In this document: positions 18,756 through 27,877 of the stretch, one piece after another
How positions within the stretch are numbered: the first letter of the stretch is position 1
Layout: the number at the start of each line of letters is the position of its first letter
NCBI RefSeq assembly: GCF_000023025.1
Contig: NC_012997.1
Coordinates: 4,275,125-4,339,124, forward strand
Direction: 5' to 3'
Origin: Teredinibacter turnerae T7901
Lineage (GTDB): Bacteria > Pseudomonadota > Gammaproteobacteria > Pseudomonadales > Cellvibrionaceae
Length of the DNA stretch: 64,000 bases
Translations under genes and position numbers: made by a program
The notes under the pieces: model-generated
Told to the model about the DNA's origin: nothing
What the model saw: the letters and a program-made list of their open reading frames with translations, nothing else
Databases searched by the model: none

Positions 18756-21200
18756 CTAAGCCGTAGCCAAACGCACCGGAGTGATCTTATTCAGTAGCTC
18801 AGACTCCATCGCAATCATCGCAATTTGATGGTTGATCATCCGATTGCTCTCTGCCAGGCCGTGATTTATCTCTGTGAAGTAAGCAACCGTTTCGAGGGGT
18901 TTGGGTGCATCCAGGGTCGCCGATTGTTTCATATGTGCCGCCACAAATTGTGCGAGATTTTCATGGGCATTATTAAACGTGCACTTGAACTGCGTTAACG
19001 AGTTGAGCGCACCGGCGCCGTAACGTGCGACATCGGCCATAATTCGCTGGATGCGTTTGCCGTGAGCATCCTCTTTTTTATCCCGCTCACGCACCGCCAG
19101 TTTTGGCAGGTAGGCCACGCGAACCTGAAGTGACGTCAATCGCTCTGAGTGTTGATTTAGTGTGGCTAACATCTGCAGCAACATCACCCCCACTTTTCGC
19201 TTGGCGGCATCTGGATGCAGCGACACAGCCAAAAATAAACGGGTCCCCATTACTTCGCGAAAACGGCCGAGCCGCGACTGGAAATGGTTGTATTCAGCGC
19301 GATGTTGCGCGTAGGTCTCGTCCAACGTTTTCAGTTGCGCCTCACTGAGCCCGGTATCAGCGGCAGTCAGTTTATAACCCGCTTTGCGCACCTGCGAGAC
19401 AAACGCATAATTCACCAATGTCGTTAAAAGTTTTTGTTCGCTAGCGACTAACTGCAAATAGTCTGGTGTGGTGTGGCGAATTTCTGCAACCAGTTCGTTG
19501 AGCCAGTGGCGGCGTTGTTTGGCATTAAGGTTTTGCACTGCAGTGGGGGCCGGAATTTTCCAAAAAATATCCGGGTCAAACCAATTGTTAAAATATTGGG
19601 TGCTCAATTGTTCGCGCTTCATATCCTTATCGGCGAGCGATGCAAGGCGATGCACATCCACAAGATCCAAAGGCGCAAATGGAATTTGCAAATTGCCGTA
19701 ATAAAGCAATGTCACCTGTTCGTTGAGTACACCAATATTGGTAAACAATTCCGCTGCCGGGTAGTCCACACAGCACTGCCCTGACGCATCCAGGTCTTCA
19801 GCGAAGATAATTCTGCTGCGATCAGACGGGTAGTCGTAATCCCGCTTGGTGTCGGCACGGTTCATCGCGTCTTCTATTTCACGCAAATCCCGCGGCGACA
19901 ATCCTGCTGCAAAATGGTGAACCAGCGCGGGCAAATTATTGACGAGTTGCCGCTCCCCAACCTGCCCAAACATCCGCTCTTCCGCCTGATGTAGCGCATG
20001 GTGCGTAATCGAGAGTTCGCGAAAACTTTCAACAATCGCTTTGCTGCCCACCAAATGCGCCGCGTAAAAATCGGCGGCATTCACCAGATAGCGGTTGGCC
20101 ATTGCGCCGGCACTATTGAGAGCAATGGAGAACGGCTTGAACACCAGCGCACTGTAATGATTGAGCGTTGCCAGCGCACTGACAAAAAAACCTTTTACTG
20201 CGCTGGCCTGATCCAAATCCCACGCATCCAGGCGACGCGACCAAAGATCCTGGTTCTCGGCGCAATCGTCGAAGCGGTGACGCACCCGCTTAACAACGCC
20301 AAACAACCAGGCGAGCATCGGCGGCCGCATCATCGACGCTTCATGCGCTATGAAAGCGGCCAATTGCGGCGTACGAATATTTGCGATAAGTGGCATACCC
20401 AGCGTAACGGATACACTCCCCTGCTTGGGCCGAAACGGCGGGCAGGAAAACTCCGCCGTTACCTCTGTATCGTAATTCACAAGTATTTTATCGGGTGCTG
20501 GCGCCCCCACCTGGGCAAAGGTGTCATTAACAAACTGCACCAGGCGCGCCTGCTTGGCCGGGTCGACTTCCAACGAAATACGTTGCGGATTTTGCTGGGC
20601 AAACACCGGCCGCAACAACAGGCCGAACAAGCTCAACAAAAACAGCCCTGAGATTAAGTGGAGTACGAAAACATAAGCCGTGGGCGCGTCATCCAGAGAA
20701 AGTGCCGCATTGACAATAAAGTGCAAGCCACCGGCAAAACAGGCGAGCATCAGCAGCAGATAAACACCGCAGATAACGGTGGTCACGGTGCCACTTAACA
20801 CGGCTGCCAGTATTTGAAAATGCCAGGCAGGTTTCGCAGTGATATCGCCCTGAAAGAAGCGGGTATCCACCACCTGGGTGTCGCTGCTTAAGGGCACAGT
20901 TTGCCCGCGCGCGGTCATCGCAGAGACCGGGCTCAGGCTCAACCGAACGCCCACCCCTTTGGACTGGAATAATTTCAGATAACGTGTGGCGTCTTGTTCG
21001 GTCAAATTCCGCCGAATACAGCGACTGCGCCCGGCGAGCAGTGCCGACGCGTTGGCAAGCGGGATTTTCAACGCCTGTGCCAGCCACTGCCTGACCTGAT
21101 CGGGTTCGAAACCCTCCCGGATTTCTCCCGTCAGCATCAGGCTGTAACCTGCGGTGTTTGAGTTGGCAGCCCCCTCAGAGGTCCTCTGATCCACTGACAA
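18756..21200 (-). CDS. large membrane M48-family homologue lacking the zinc motif (pseudo-peptidase)
   Basis: 814 residues. An N-terminal ~70-residue domain (TGEIREGFEPDQVRQWLAQA... LKLFQSKGVGVRLS) of a kind seen in front of membrane regions in related bacteria is followed by two hydrophobic segments (about 128-165 and 175-198), then a long region aligned in layout to M48 proteases of the type LAHEFGHF. At the expected HExxH the sequence reads AAFIAHEASMMRPP: His286 and Glu287 remain but the second histidine is missing. The downstream Glu/Asp site reads VNAADFYAAHLVG, without the usual glutamate. It is probably catalytically inactive and may serve as a scaffold or regulator. Two gene starts are not distinguishable; the first ATG is used. 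Confidence 0.7.
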   Translation of the reverse strand: MSVDQRTSEGAANSNTAGYSLMLTGEIREGFEPDQVRQWLAQALKIPLANASALLAGRSRCIRRNLTEQDATRYLKLFQSKGVGVRLSLSPVSAMTARGQTVPLSSDTQVVDTRFFQGDITAKPAWHFQILAAVLSGTVTTVICGVYLLLMLACFAGGLHFIVNAALSLDDAPTAYVFVLHLISGLFLLSLFGLLLRPVFAQQNPQRISLEVDPAKQARLVQFVNDTFAQVGAPAPDKILVNYDTEVTAEFSCPPFRPKQGSVSVTLGMPLIANIRTPQLAAFIAHEASMMRPPMLAWLFGVVKRVRHRFDDCAENQDLWSRRLDAWDLDQASAVKGFFVSALATLNHYSALVFKPFSIALNSAGAMANRYLVNAADFYAAHLVGSKAIVESFRELSITHHALHQAEERMFGQVGERQLVNNLPALVHHFAAGLSPRDLREIEDAMNRADTKRDYDYPSDRSRIIFAEDLDASGQCCVDYPAAELFTNIGVLNEQVTLLYYGNLQIPFAPLDLVDVHRLASLADKDMKREQLSTQYFNNWFDPDIFWKIPAPTAVQNLNAKQRRHWLNELVAEIRHTTPDYLQLVASEQKLLTTLVNYAFVSQVRKAGYKLTAADTGLSEAQLKTLDETYAQHRAEYNHFQSRLGRFREVMGTRLFLAVSLHPDAAKRKVGVMLLQMLATLNQHSERLTSLQVRVAYLPKLAVRERDKKEDAHGKRIQRIMADVARYGAGALNSLTQFKCTFNNAHENLAQFVAAHMKQSATLDAPKPLETVAYFTEINHGLAESNRMINHQIAMIAMESELLNKITPVRLATA

Positions 21201-21294
21201 ATATCCCCTGAATAAAGTTAATCGCGAGTTTATAACATTAATTTACGCGCCAAAACCCGAACAACTGCAAGTAATTTGCAACCGGTTTCAGAAT

Positions 21295-22002
21295 TTATTT
21301 ACGGTTGAGATAACTGTGCCATTCTCGCCAGCTCGGCAAATAGTGATCCATCAGCGCCTGAAACCGCGCGCCATGACCCGGTTCGTAAAGATGGACCAGC
21401 TCATGCACCAGAACATACTCTAAACAAGGCAGTGGATGACGGGCCAACTCCACGTTCAGCCAAATACGTGCGCGGGTAATATTGCAGCTGCCCCAACGGG
21501 TTTTCATCCGCTTGAAGCCAAAGAAACTCACTTTCTTCTCTGTCTTTTTTTGCCAGGCCACCGCCAGCGGCTCCAGCGCCAGTTTCAGCTGATGGCGATA
21601 AAACTCGTCCAGTTGATGCGCTCGCTGGTGCATGTCGTCATCGGCTTGGACATAGAGTTTAATATTGCGTTCGGTATCCAGTGTGGTGTGACGCCGGCCC
21701 TGTGTGGTGACCACCTGCAAGCAGTATTCCTCGCCCCAGAGGCGATGGGTCTCGCCGGTTTCGTAATGGGGGATGTGACTTTTAGACAGCCGCATCAACT
21801 CGGCGCGCTCGCGATTGATCCACCCCACCCGCTCGGCAACCATGGAGGCTATCTCCCGATTGCTGACCCGGTGCGGCGCAGAAACCAGAATATCGCCGTG
21901 CGGAGGCACAATACGCAAACGGATGTTTTTCATGGTCTTGCGGGTAACGGCTACTTCGAGCCCGGCTACCTGCAACACCGTTTTAGTTTGCCGCTTAGTC
22001 AA
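21295..22002 (-). CDS. YgjP/SprT-like zinc metallopeptidase (DUF45)
   Basis: 235 residues. The C-terminal part carries VHELVHLYEPGHGARFQALMD, the HExxH zinc motif plus a third His, preceded by TRWGSCN, which is highly typical of the YgjP-like (M48-related, DUF45) family. The N-terminal half is a beta-rich domain (KTMKNIRLRIVPPHGDILVSAP), also typical. It is cytoplasmic, without a signal peptide. In some genomes it is next to type I restriction systems; here it is 17 kb away. Cellular role unknown. Confidence 0.88.
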   Translation of the reverse strand: MTKRQTKTVLQVAGLEVAVTRKTMKNIRLRIVPPHGDILVSAPHRVSNREIASMVAERVGWINRERAELMRLSKSHIPHYETGETHRLWGEEYCLQVVTTQGRRHTTLDTERNIKLYVQADDDMHQRAHQLDEFYRHQLKLALEPLAVAWQKKTEKKVSFFGFKRMKTRWGSCNITRARIWLNVELARHPLPCLEYVLVHELVHLYEPGHGARFQALMDHYLPSWREWHSYLNRK

Positions 22003-22053
22003 AAAACCGGTTCTCCTGTCTTGCCCGGGGAAGTATTTCCACAGAGCGAGCCA

Positions 22054-22458
22054 TCAAGCTACATGAACCACAACCGAACGGGTAGCGCGCGCGCGGCGAT
22101 GTTCCCAGAGATATATGCCCTGCCAGGTACCCAGTGTCAACTCCCCATCCAATACCGGAATACTCAAGGTGGTCGCGGTAAGCGCGGCTTTTATGTGGGC
22201 GGGCATGTCGTCGTCCCCTTCCAGAGTATGGGTGTAAAGCGGATCGCGTTCCGGCACCAGGCGGTTAAGCCACTGCTCAAGATCCCGCTGCGCGGACGGA
22301 TCGTAGTTTTCCTGTATTAACAGGCTGGCGGATGTGTGCTTTACGAACAAGGTGCACAAGCCTTCACTAACGCCAGAGCGACGTACCACATCGTGGACTT
22401 TGGGTGTGAAACTGTGCAACCCCTGGCCGGGTACCGTTAAATTCAATGTATCGATCAT
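22054..22458 (-). CDS. YjbQ/UPF0047 family protein
   Basis: 134 residues, a single-domain protein with the family signature LFVKHTSASLLIQENYDPSAQRD-like segment and the C-terminal GTWQGIYLWEHR. The UPF0047/YjbQ family forms small trimers; some members have weak thiamine-phosphate synthase activity, so it is often named secondary thiamine-phosphate synthase. Its true role is unclear. It lies downstream of no obvious partner; 73 bases separate it from the divergent ABC exporter gene. Confidence 0.9.
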   Translation of the reverse strand: MIDTLNLTVPGQGLHSFTPKVHDVVRRSGVSEGLCTLFVKHTSASLLIQENYDPSAQRDLEQWLNRLVPERDPLYTHTLEGDDDMPAHIKAALTATTLSIPVLDGELTLGTWQGIYLWEHRRARATRSVVVHVA

Positions 22459-22531
22459 TTTTTACTTGGCTCGCGAAGATGAGGGCTTATTATAGGGCGC
22501 CTTTTTTCAGTCTCCACTACCGGCTCCACGC

Positions 22532-24361
22532 ATGTTCGCTTTTTTTGAAAAACTGATTACACCCTTTCCACCGGAACCACCACAACAGCCGCCGGCAAAA
22601 CTGGTGGCGTTTATGCGGCATTACACACGTGGCTGCGAGTTTTATCTGATATTACTCGCACTGTCTTCCGCCGCTTTAGCCATTCTCGAAGTTAATCTGG
22701 TGGGTTTTGTTGGCGATGTGGTGGACTGGATGTCCACTTATACGCCCGAACAATTAATGGCTGAGAAACACCACTCACTGGTAATGATGTCACTGGTGCT
22801 GCTGGTGGCTCTGCCATTGACCGTTGCACTGCATTCCACCCTGGTGCATCAAACCCTGCTGGGCAACTACCCGATGGCCATTCGCTGGCTCGCACACCGG
22901 TATCTGCTGGGCCAAAGTTATAGCTTTTACCAGAACGAATTCGCCGGGCGCGTGGCCACCAAAGTCATGCAAACGGCGCTCGCAGTGCGTGAAACCGTGA
23001 TGAAGCTGTTAGATATTATGGTGTACGTTTGCGTCTACTTCGGCAGCGTGATTGTGGTAGTCGCTGCGCTGGACTTGCGCATGGCGATTCCGTTTGTGTG
23101 CTGGCTGGGCGCTTACGTACTGTTGCTGCGTTTTTTCCTGCCGCGACTGGAAACGATTTCCACCGCGCAGGCCGATGCGCGCTCCGAAATGACCGGCCGT
23201 ATTGTGGACACCTACACCAATATCTCCACTGTTAAGTTGTTCTCCCACTCCCAGCGCGAAGCCGATTACGCGCAAGAGAGCATGAACCGCTTTCTGAAAA
23301 CGGTGTACCCGCAGATGCGCCTGGCCACCGGGCTCAATATTTCCCTGTGGATCTTAAACGCGCTGGCGATCTTTTCCGTGGTGAGTTTGTCGCTCTGGCT
23401 GTGGTCGAACAGCCTGATTACCGTGGGCGCCATAGCCGCGGCAACCAGCCTGGTGTTGCGCTTGCACGGCATCAGCCAGTGGATCATGTGGGAGATTTCC
23501 GGTTTGTTCGAAAATATCGGCACTGCGCGCGACGGTATGAATACCGTTGCCCAACCCCATGAAGTAACCGACAAACCAGGCGCGCAGCCATTGCAGGTGA
23601 GCCGCGGCGAAATCGATTTTCGCGCGGTGTCGTTTCACTACGGCAAAGGCGAAGGCGTTATCGAAAACTTCTCACTACTGATAAACGCCGGTGAAAAAGT
23701 GGGCTTTGTCGGGCGCTCCGGGGCCGGAAAATCCACCCTGGTGAATCTGCTATTGCGGTTCTACGATACCGAAAGCGGCCAAATTATTGTGGACGGGCAG
23801 AATGTCAGCGAAGTCACTCAAGAAAGCTTGCGCGAACAAATTGGGGTAGTGACTCAGGACACCTCGCTGCTGCACCGCTCGGTGCGCGAAAACCTGATTT
23901 ATGGTCGCCCGGATGCCAGCGATGAAGAAATGTTTGAAGCGGCACACCAGGCAAAGGCGGATATGTTTATCGCCGAGCTGAGCGACCCGGCCGGGCGCGT
24001 TGGTTACGACGCACATGTGGGCGAGCGTGGGGTTAAGCTCTCCGGCGGCCAGCGCCAGCGCGTTGCTATCGCGCGGGTGCTGCTTAAAGATGCGCCCATC
24101 CTGATTCTTGACGAAGCCACCTCCGCGCTGGATTCGGAAGTGGAAGCGGCGATTCAGGAAAACTTGTACAAGTTAATGGAAGGCAAGACCGTCATCGCCA
24201 TTGCCCATCGCCTGTCGACAATCGCCGCAATGGATCGCTTGATCGTACTGGATCAGGGGCGGATTATCGAGCAGGGCAGCCATCAGCAACTGCTGGAGCA
24301 AAACGGCTTGTACGCGCAGCTGTGGGCACGACAGTCTGGCGGCTTTCTCGGCGAGTTCTAG
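22532..24361 (+). CDS. ABC exporter, fused permease-ATPase
   Basis: 609 residues. A proline-rich start (FPPEPPQQPP) precedes a six-helix membrane domain (about 40-320), then an ATPase domain with Walker A GRSGAGKST, signature LSGGQRQRVAIARV and Walker B ILILDEATSALD. It is a half-transporter expected to dimerise in the inner membrane and export lipids, peptides or drugs. I cannot assign the substrate. The last 16 bases of the gene, including the stop, are duplicated immediately downstream. Confidence 0.88.
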   Translation: MFAFFEKLITPFPPEPPQQPPAKLVAFMRHYTRGCEFYLILLALSSAALAILEVNLVGFVGDVVDWMSTYTPEQLMAEKHHSLVMMSLVLLVALPLTVALHSTLVHQTLLGNYPMAIRWLAHRYLLGQSYSFYQNEFAGRVATKVMQTALAVRETVMKLLDIMVYVCVYFGSVIVVVAALDLRMAIPFVCWLGAYVLLLRFFLPRLETISTAQADARSEMTGRIVDTYTNISTVKLFSHSQREADYAQESMNRFLKTVYPQMRLATGLNISLWILNALAIFSVVSLSLWLWSNSLITVGAIAAATSLVLRLHGISQWIMWEISGLFENIGTARDGMNTVAQPHEVTDKPGAQPLQVSRGEIDFRAVSFHYGKGEGVIENFSLLINAGEKVGFVGRSGAGKSTLVNLLLRFYDTESGQIIVDGQNVSEVTQESLREQIGVVTQDTSLLHRSVRENLIYGRPDASDEEMFEAAHQAKADMFIAELSDPAGRVGYDAHVGERGVKLSGGQRQRVAIARVLLKDAPILILDEATSALDSEVEAAIQENLYKLMEGKTVIAIAHRLSTIAAMDRLIVLDQGRIIEQGSHQQLLEQNGLYAQLWARQSGGFLGEF

Positions 24362-24385
24362 CAATAGCATCGGCGAGTTCTAGCA
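24348..24385. repeat. 16-bp direct repeat duplicating the end of the ABC exporter gene
   Basis: TCGGCGAGTTCTAGCA occurs at 24348-24363 and again at 24370-24385. The first copy codes the end of the exporter and its TAG stop. The second copy lies in the spacer before the convergent LysR gene. It looks like a recent local duplication. Confidence 0.9.
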
Positions 24386-24399
24386 CAGCTAACGAGAGG

Positions 24400-25284
24400 C
24401 TAGCGTGGGGCTACACCACACACCGCCAGCCAGGTGCGCAGCCCGGCACTCAGGTATTTCTGGCGGTGCAAAATAACGTAGAGCTGGCGGTGCAGATCCA
24501 GCGCAGGTGCCGCCAGCTCTACCAGATCTCCACGCTTGAGTGCGTCTGCCACGGCAATGCGCGATAGGCAAGACACCCCCATATTTGCCTGCACCGCGCG
24601 CTTAATCGCCTCGGTGTGCTGCAATTCCAGTGAGATATTCAACTGCGACAAATAGCCCCGGAGCGCGCGTTCAAAGGTTTGCCGGGTGCCGGAACCCGGC
24701 TCGCGCAAGATCCAGGCAACCTCGCCAATCTCGTCAATGCCCAGCTCGCCAGTCGCCGCCAGGTGATGCGCGGGTGCGCAGATACACACCAACTCGTCGG
24801 ATTGCCAGGGAATTACGTCTAAATCCGGGTGCTGCACTTCGCCCTCGATCATCCCAAGGTCGATATTGAAATCGAGCAGCTCACGGACGATATGCCGGGT
24901 ATTGGCAACCTCCAGATGAACCCGCCCCTCTCCCGTGCGTTGGCGGTAGCGATCAATCAATTCAACGCAAAGGTAATTGCCGACCGTGAGCGTCGCGCCC
25001 ACGCGTATTTCGCTGGCCCGGCGCTGCTGGGTAAATTCCTGCTCCAGTTCGGCGGCCTGCACCAGCAGGGCTTCACACGACGGGCGCAGACGCGCGCCCA
25101 GCTCGTTGAGTTGTAGGCGCTTACCAACGCGATCAAACAATTGCGCACTGTGCTTTTGCTCCAGCTCCTTCAGCGAACCACTCACTGCAGACTGAGACAT
25201 CACCAGCTCATCCGCCGCGCGGGAAATACTCTGGTGGTGTGCAACCGCCAGAAACACTTCCAATTGGCGCAGAGTGAAGCGCAT
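24400..25284 (-). CDS. LysR-family regulator, FinR-like
   Basis: 294 residues from the ATG at 25284, which has an excellent ribosome site (GGAGAGGAAC) just upstream; a longer in-frame start adds six residues. N-terminal winged helix MRFTLRQLEVFLAVAHHQSI with the usual SRAADELVMSQSAVSGSLKELE helix-turn-helix, then a substrate-binding regulatory domain. It is divergent from a ferredoxin-NADP reductase gene. The same layout exists in Pseudomonas, where FinR controls fprA in response to oxidative stress, so I infer the same job. A dyad in the shared spacer could be its site. Confidence 0.85.
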   Translation of the reverse strand: MRFTLRQLEVFLAVAHHQSISRAADELVMSQSAVSGSLKELEQKHSAQLFDRVGKRLQLNELGARLRPSCEALLVQAAELEQEFTQQRRASEIRVGATLTVGNYLCVELIDRYRQRTGEGRVHLEVANTRHIVRELLDFNIDLGMIEGEVQHPDLDVIPWQSDELVCICAPAHHLAATGELGIDEIGEVAWILREPGSGTRQTFERALRGYLSQLNISLELQHTEAIKRAVQANMGVSCLSRIAVADALKRGDLVELAAPALDLHRQLYVILHRQKYLSAGLRTWLAVCGVAPR

Positions 25285-25352
25285 AAGTTCCTCTCCAATC
25301 AATTGATTCAGGGATGTCCGGCGACCAGCGCAGGACGTCGGCTCACTAAAAA

Positions 25353-25376
25353 ATATATCGATATAACCGATATAGA
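25353..25376. promoter_or_regulatory. candidate LysR operator in the divergent finR-like/fpr spacer
   Basis: ATATATCGATATAACCGATATA contains a palindrome (TATCGATA) followed by a second CGATAT half-site, within the 165-base divergent spacer. LysR regulators bind T-N11-A dyads of this type. Binding is inference. Confidence 0.4.
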
Positions 25377-25449
25377 AATGCTAATTTTCCCGTTTTACCG
25401 AAGTCTAATCCTGGCGTATGGTTTTCACAATAATTCAGGAGACATGACT

Positions 25450-26226
25450 ATGAGCAATTTGTTGCGCGAAACCGTCCTCGAGGTTCACCACTGGACCGAT
25501 AACCTGTTCAGCTTTCGCACCACCCGCGATCCCGGATTTCGTTTTCGCAACGGCCACTTCACCATGATGGGCCTCGCTCAAAACGATGGCCGCCCGCTGT
25601 TGCGCGCCTACAGTATTACCAGTGCGAATTACGAAGAGCACCTGGAATTCTTCAGCATTAAAGTCCCGGACGGGCCGCTGACCTCACAGCTCCAGCATAT
25701 TCAGCCCGGCGACGAAATTCTGATCAATAGCAAATCCACCGGCACCCTGATCACCGATGCCCTGCTGCCTGGCAAAAATCTGTGGTTGATCAGCACCGGC
25801 ACTGGCCTGGCGCCGTTTATGAGCATTATCAAGGACCCGGAAGTCTACGAGCTGTACGACAAGGTCATTCTCACCCATGGTGTGCGCACTGTGGGCGAAC
25901 TGGCCTATCAGGACTTTATTACCCGTGAATTGCCACAAAACGAGTATTTTGGCGAAGAGATCAGCGCCAAGCTGCTCTACTACCCCACAGTGACCCGCGA
26001 AGCATTTCGCAATCAAGGTCGCATTACCGACCAGTTGCGCAACGGCGAACTGCCAGAGAAGCTCGGCCTGCCCGCTATCAGCCCTGAGAATGATCGATTT
26101 ATGATCTGCGGCAGCCCAAGCATGCTGAAGGAAACCTGTGAAATTCTTGACGCCCAGGGTTTCGCTGAAGCGAGGAACGGCAACCTGGGCCATTACGTTA
26201 TCGAACGGGCTTTTGTCGAACAGTGA
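25450..26226 (+). CDS. fpr: ferredoxin--NADP+ reductase (FprA type)
   Basis: 258 residues. I start at ATG 25450 because AGGAG lies eight bases upstream and MSNLLRETVLEVHHWTDNLF is the usual N terminus; ATG 25444 is too close to that site. FAD-binding motif RAYSITSANYEE, then an NADP-binding domain with LISTGTGLAPFMS and the C-terminal GHYVIERAFVEQ (aromatic-poor end typical of the bacterial FprA type). It transfers electrons between NADPH and ferredoxin or flavodoxin, for iron-sulfur repair and oxidative stress. Probably controlled by the divergent LysR protein. Confidence 0.95.
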   Translation: MSNLLRETVLEVHHWTDNLFSFRTTRDPGFRFRNGHFTMMGLAQNDGRPLLRAYSITSANYEEHLEFFSIKVPDGPLTSQLQHIQPGDEILINSKSTGTLITDALLPGKNLWLISTGTGLAPFMSIIKDPEVYELYDKVILTHGVRTVGELAYQDFITRELPQNEYFGEEISAKLLYYPTVTREAFRNQGRITDQLRNGELPEKLGLPAISPENDRFMICGSPSMLKETCEILDAQGFAEARNGNLGHYVIERAFVEQ

Positions 26227-26323
26227 ACCCTGCTAACATCGACCGCCTATTTGCGGACGAAGGGCCGTTCCACAACCGGGCCTCGCGCTTTTGCCGGGGC
26301 TCCCCAACTGATAAGTAATAACT

Positions 26324-27064
26324 ATGTCCACTCTCATGTTTTATGAAGAGCCAGTGCCTCTTGAGAAAAAAAAGCACGTTGACCTTAAGCTAGACCGCAC
26401 GCAAAACTACGCTTTCGCCAAAACCGTTAATTCTGTGCCCCTAAGCGGCATGGAGTTTTTCCAGGCGAGCCGGGACTTCCCCATTCTGTTTATCAAGAAT
26501 GCCGAAGGTAAGTACCTGCCAATGGCGATCCTATCTCTGCGCGAAGCCAGTCACGACATGGGAGATAACTGGGAAGGCGTTTACGTTCCCGCATTTATTC
26601 GTCGCTACCCATTCGTTCTCACCGCCGACAAAGTGGTCATGATCGACAACAAAGCCCCACATCTGAACACCGATACAGGCGATCAGTTGTTTGTTGCAGA
26701 AAACGAACCCTCTGACACCCTGAAGCAAATCGTGAACTTCCTCGAGCTGGTTGACAAAAGCTTCCGCCAGACCGAAGAATTTGCCGCAGCACTGGCCGAG
26801 AAAGAGCTGTTCGAACCGTATAACGCAACTGTGAAATACGATAACAACACCGTAAAGCTCAACGATCTCTACGCGGTAAACGAGAAAAAACTCCACGAGA
26901 GCCTCGAAAAAGACGAGACTCACGAGTGGTTTAAAAAAGGCTGGATTGCCTGGTCTTACGCGCATCTTCACTCTCTGGGCTCCATGCACGAGTTGGTACT
27001 GCGTCAACGTAAATCTCTGGAAGCCGCAGGCGCAGAGAGCAACGAAGAAACCAGCGAAGCCTGA
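26324..27064 (+). CDS. SapC family protein
   Basis: 246 residues. The pattern of short conserved blocks (YAFAKTVNSVPLSGMEFFQASRDFPILF, NWEGVYVPAFIRRYPFVL, HSLGSMHELV) matches the SapC family, named after a Campylobacter S-layer locus but of unknown function in gammaproteobacteria. There is no signal peptide, so it is presumably cytoplasmic or exported without one. It is a single gene closed by a strong terminator. Confidence 0.8.
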   Translation: MSTLMFYEEPVPLEKKKHVDLKLDRTQNYAFAKTVNSVPLSGMEFFQASRDFPILFIKNAEGKYLPMAILSLREASHDMGDNWEGVYVPAFIRRYPFVLTADKVVMIDNKAPHLNTDTGDQLFVAENEPSDTLKQIVNFLELVDKSFRQTEEFAAALAEKELFEPYNATVKYDNNTVKLNDLYAVNEKKLHESLEKDETHEWFKKGWIAWSYAHLHSLGSMHELVLRQRKSLEAAGAESNEETSEA

Positions 27065-27087
27065 TACCCGTTTCGATTTATACTGCG

Positions 27088-27115
27088 AAGCCCGGCCAAC
27101 GCCGGGCTTTTTTGT
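27088..27115 (+). terminator. intrinsic terminator after the SapC gene
   Basis: A perfect 9-bp stem, AAGCCCGGC (27088-27096) with GCCGGGCTT (27101-27109), CAAC loop, followed by a T run. It ends the SapC transcript. Confidence 0.9.
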
Positions 27116-27175
27116 TTTAATCCTGCCAAAAGCACTCCGCCAATCTAACCCTGGTAAAAAAAACGGCTGAAGACG

Positions 27176-27877
27176 ATGTTAAGTTTTATTCTGGTGAACC
27201 CTGCACGTCCCGCTAACGTGGGCGCCGCCGCCCGGGCGATGAAAACCATGGGGTTTAAGCAGCTGATACTTGTGGGCAGCGACATTCATCTAGATGAGGA
27301 AGCCCATTGGGTCGCCCACGGCGCCCAGGACATTCTCACAAGCGCAACCTGCTACCCAGACCTCGCCAGCCTCAAGCCGGATTTTGATCTGTTAATTGGC
27401 ACAACGGCGCGGGAAAGAGGTAGCGCAAGACGCTATTTGTCGCCGCCGGAGCTGAACAGCCAACTGAGTCAGCAAAGCGGCCGCAGCGGGCTGGTTTTCG
27501 GTTGCGAGGCCTCTGGCCTCAGTAACGATCAACTCGCGCTCTGCGACCTCTACAGTTACATCCCACTTGCGACGCCCTATCCTTCCCTTAATCTTGGCCA
27601 GGCAGTCATGGTGTATAGCTATGCTCTAAGTCAGCTTAAGTCGCGCATCGGCCTGGAAGACGAAGCGCCAGACGCCAGGCAAATACAACACCTGAAAAAC
27701 CGCGCAGCCGAATTTCTTGCGCCGCACACGGATTCAAAAACAGAGAAACTATCCGAATGGCTGATGGAGAGCCTCGCCCGGCTTTCCGACCGGGATTTAC
27801 GTATGGCGCATCAGCTCATCAATCTTCTAGCAAGCAACGGCAACGAATACGGTCGCAACACGGACCACAAGCCGTAA
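27176..27877 (+). CDS. yjtD: TrmH/SpoU-class RNA 2'-O-methyltransferase, YjtD (LasT) / TrmJ type
   Basis: 233 residues with a SPOUT knot fold. The N-terminal NPARPANVGAAARAMKTMGF, the middle VAHGAQDIL and the AdoMet-binding end VFGCEASGLSNDQLAL / YPSLNLGQAVMVYSYAL are clear. Overall it resembles E. coli YjtD (LasT) more than TrmJ, though both belong to the same subgroup. It would methylate a ribose 2'-OH in tRNA or rRNA. In FGCEASGLS the usual FGREDSGLT arginine is a cysteine. Monocistronic. Confidence 0.88.
   Translation: MLSFILVNPARPANVGAAARAMKTMGFKQLILVGSDIHLDEEAHWVAHGAQDILTSATCYPDLASLKPDFDLLIGTTARERGSARRYLSPPELNSQLSQQSGRSGLVFGCEASGLSNDQLALCDLYSYIPLATPYPSLNLGQAVMVYSYALSQLKSRIGLEDEAPDARQIQHLKNRAAEFLAPHTDSKTEKLSEWLMESLARLSDRDLRMAHQLINLLASNGNEYGRNTDHKP

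Noticed and set aside
21436-22320. Long plus-strand reading frame of 294 codons across the YgjP and YjbQ genes
   Set aside because: It is antisense to two well-recognised genes and its product shows no family signature.
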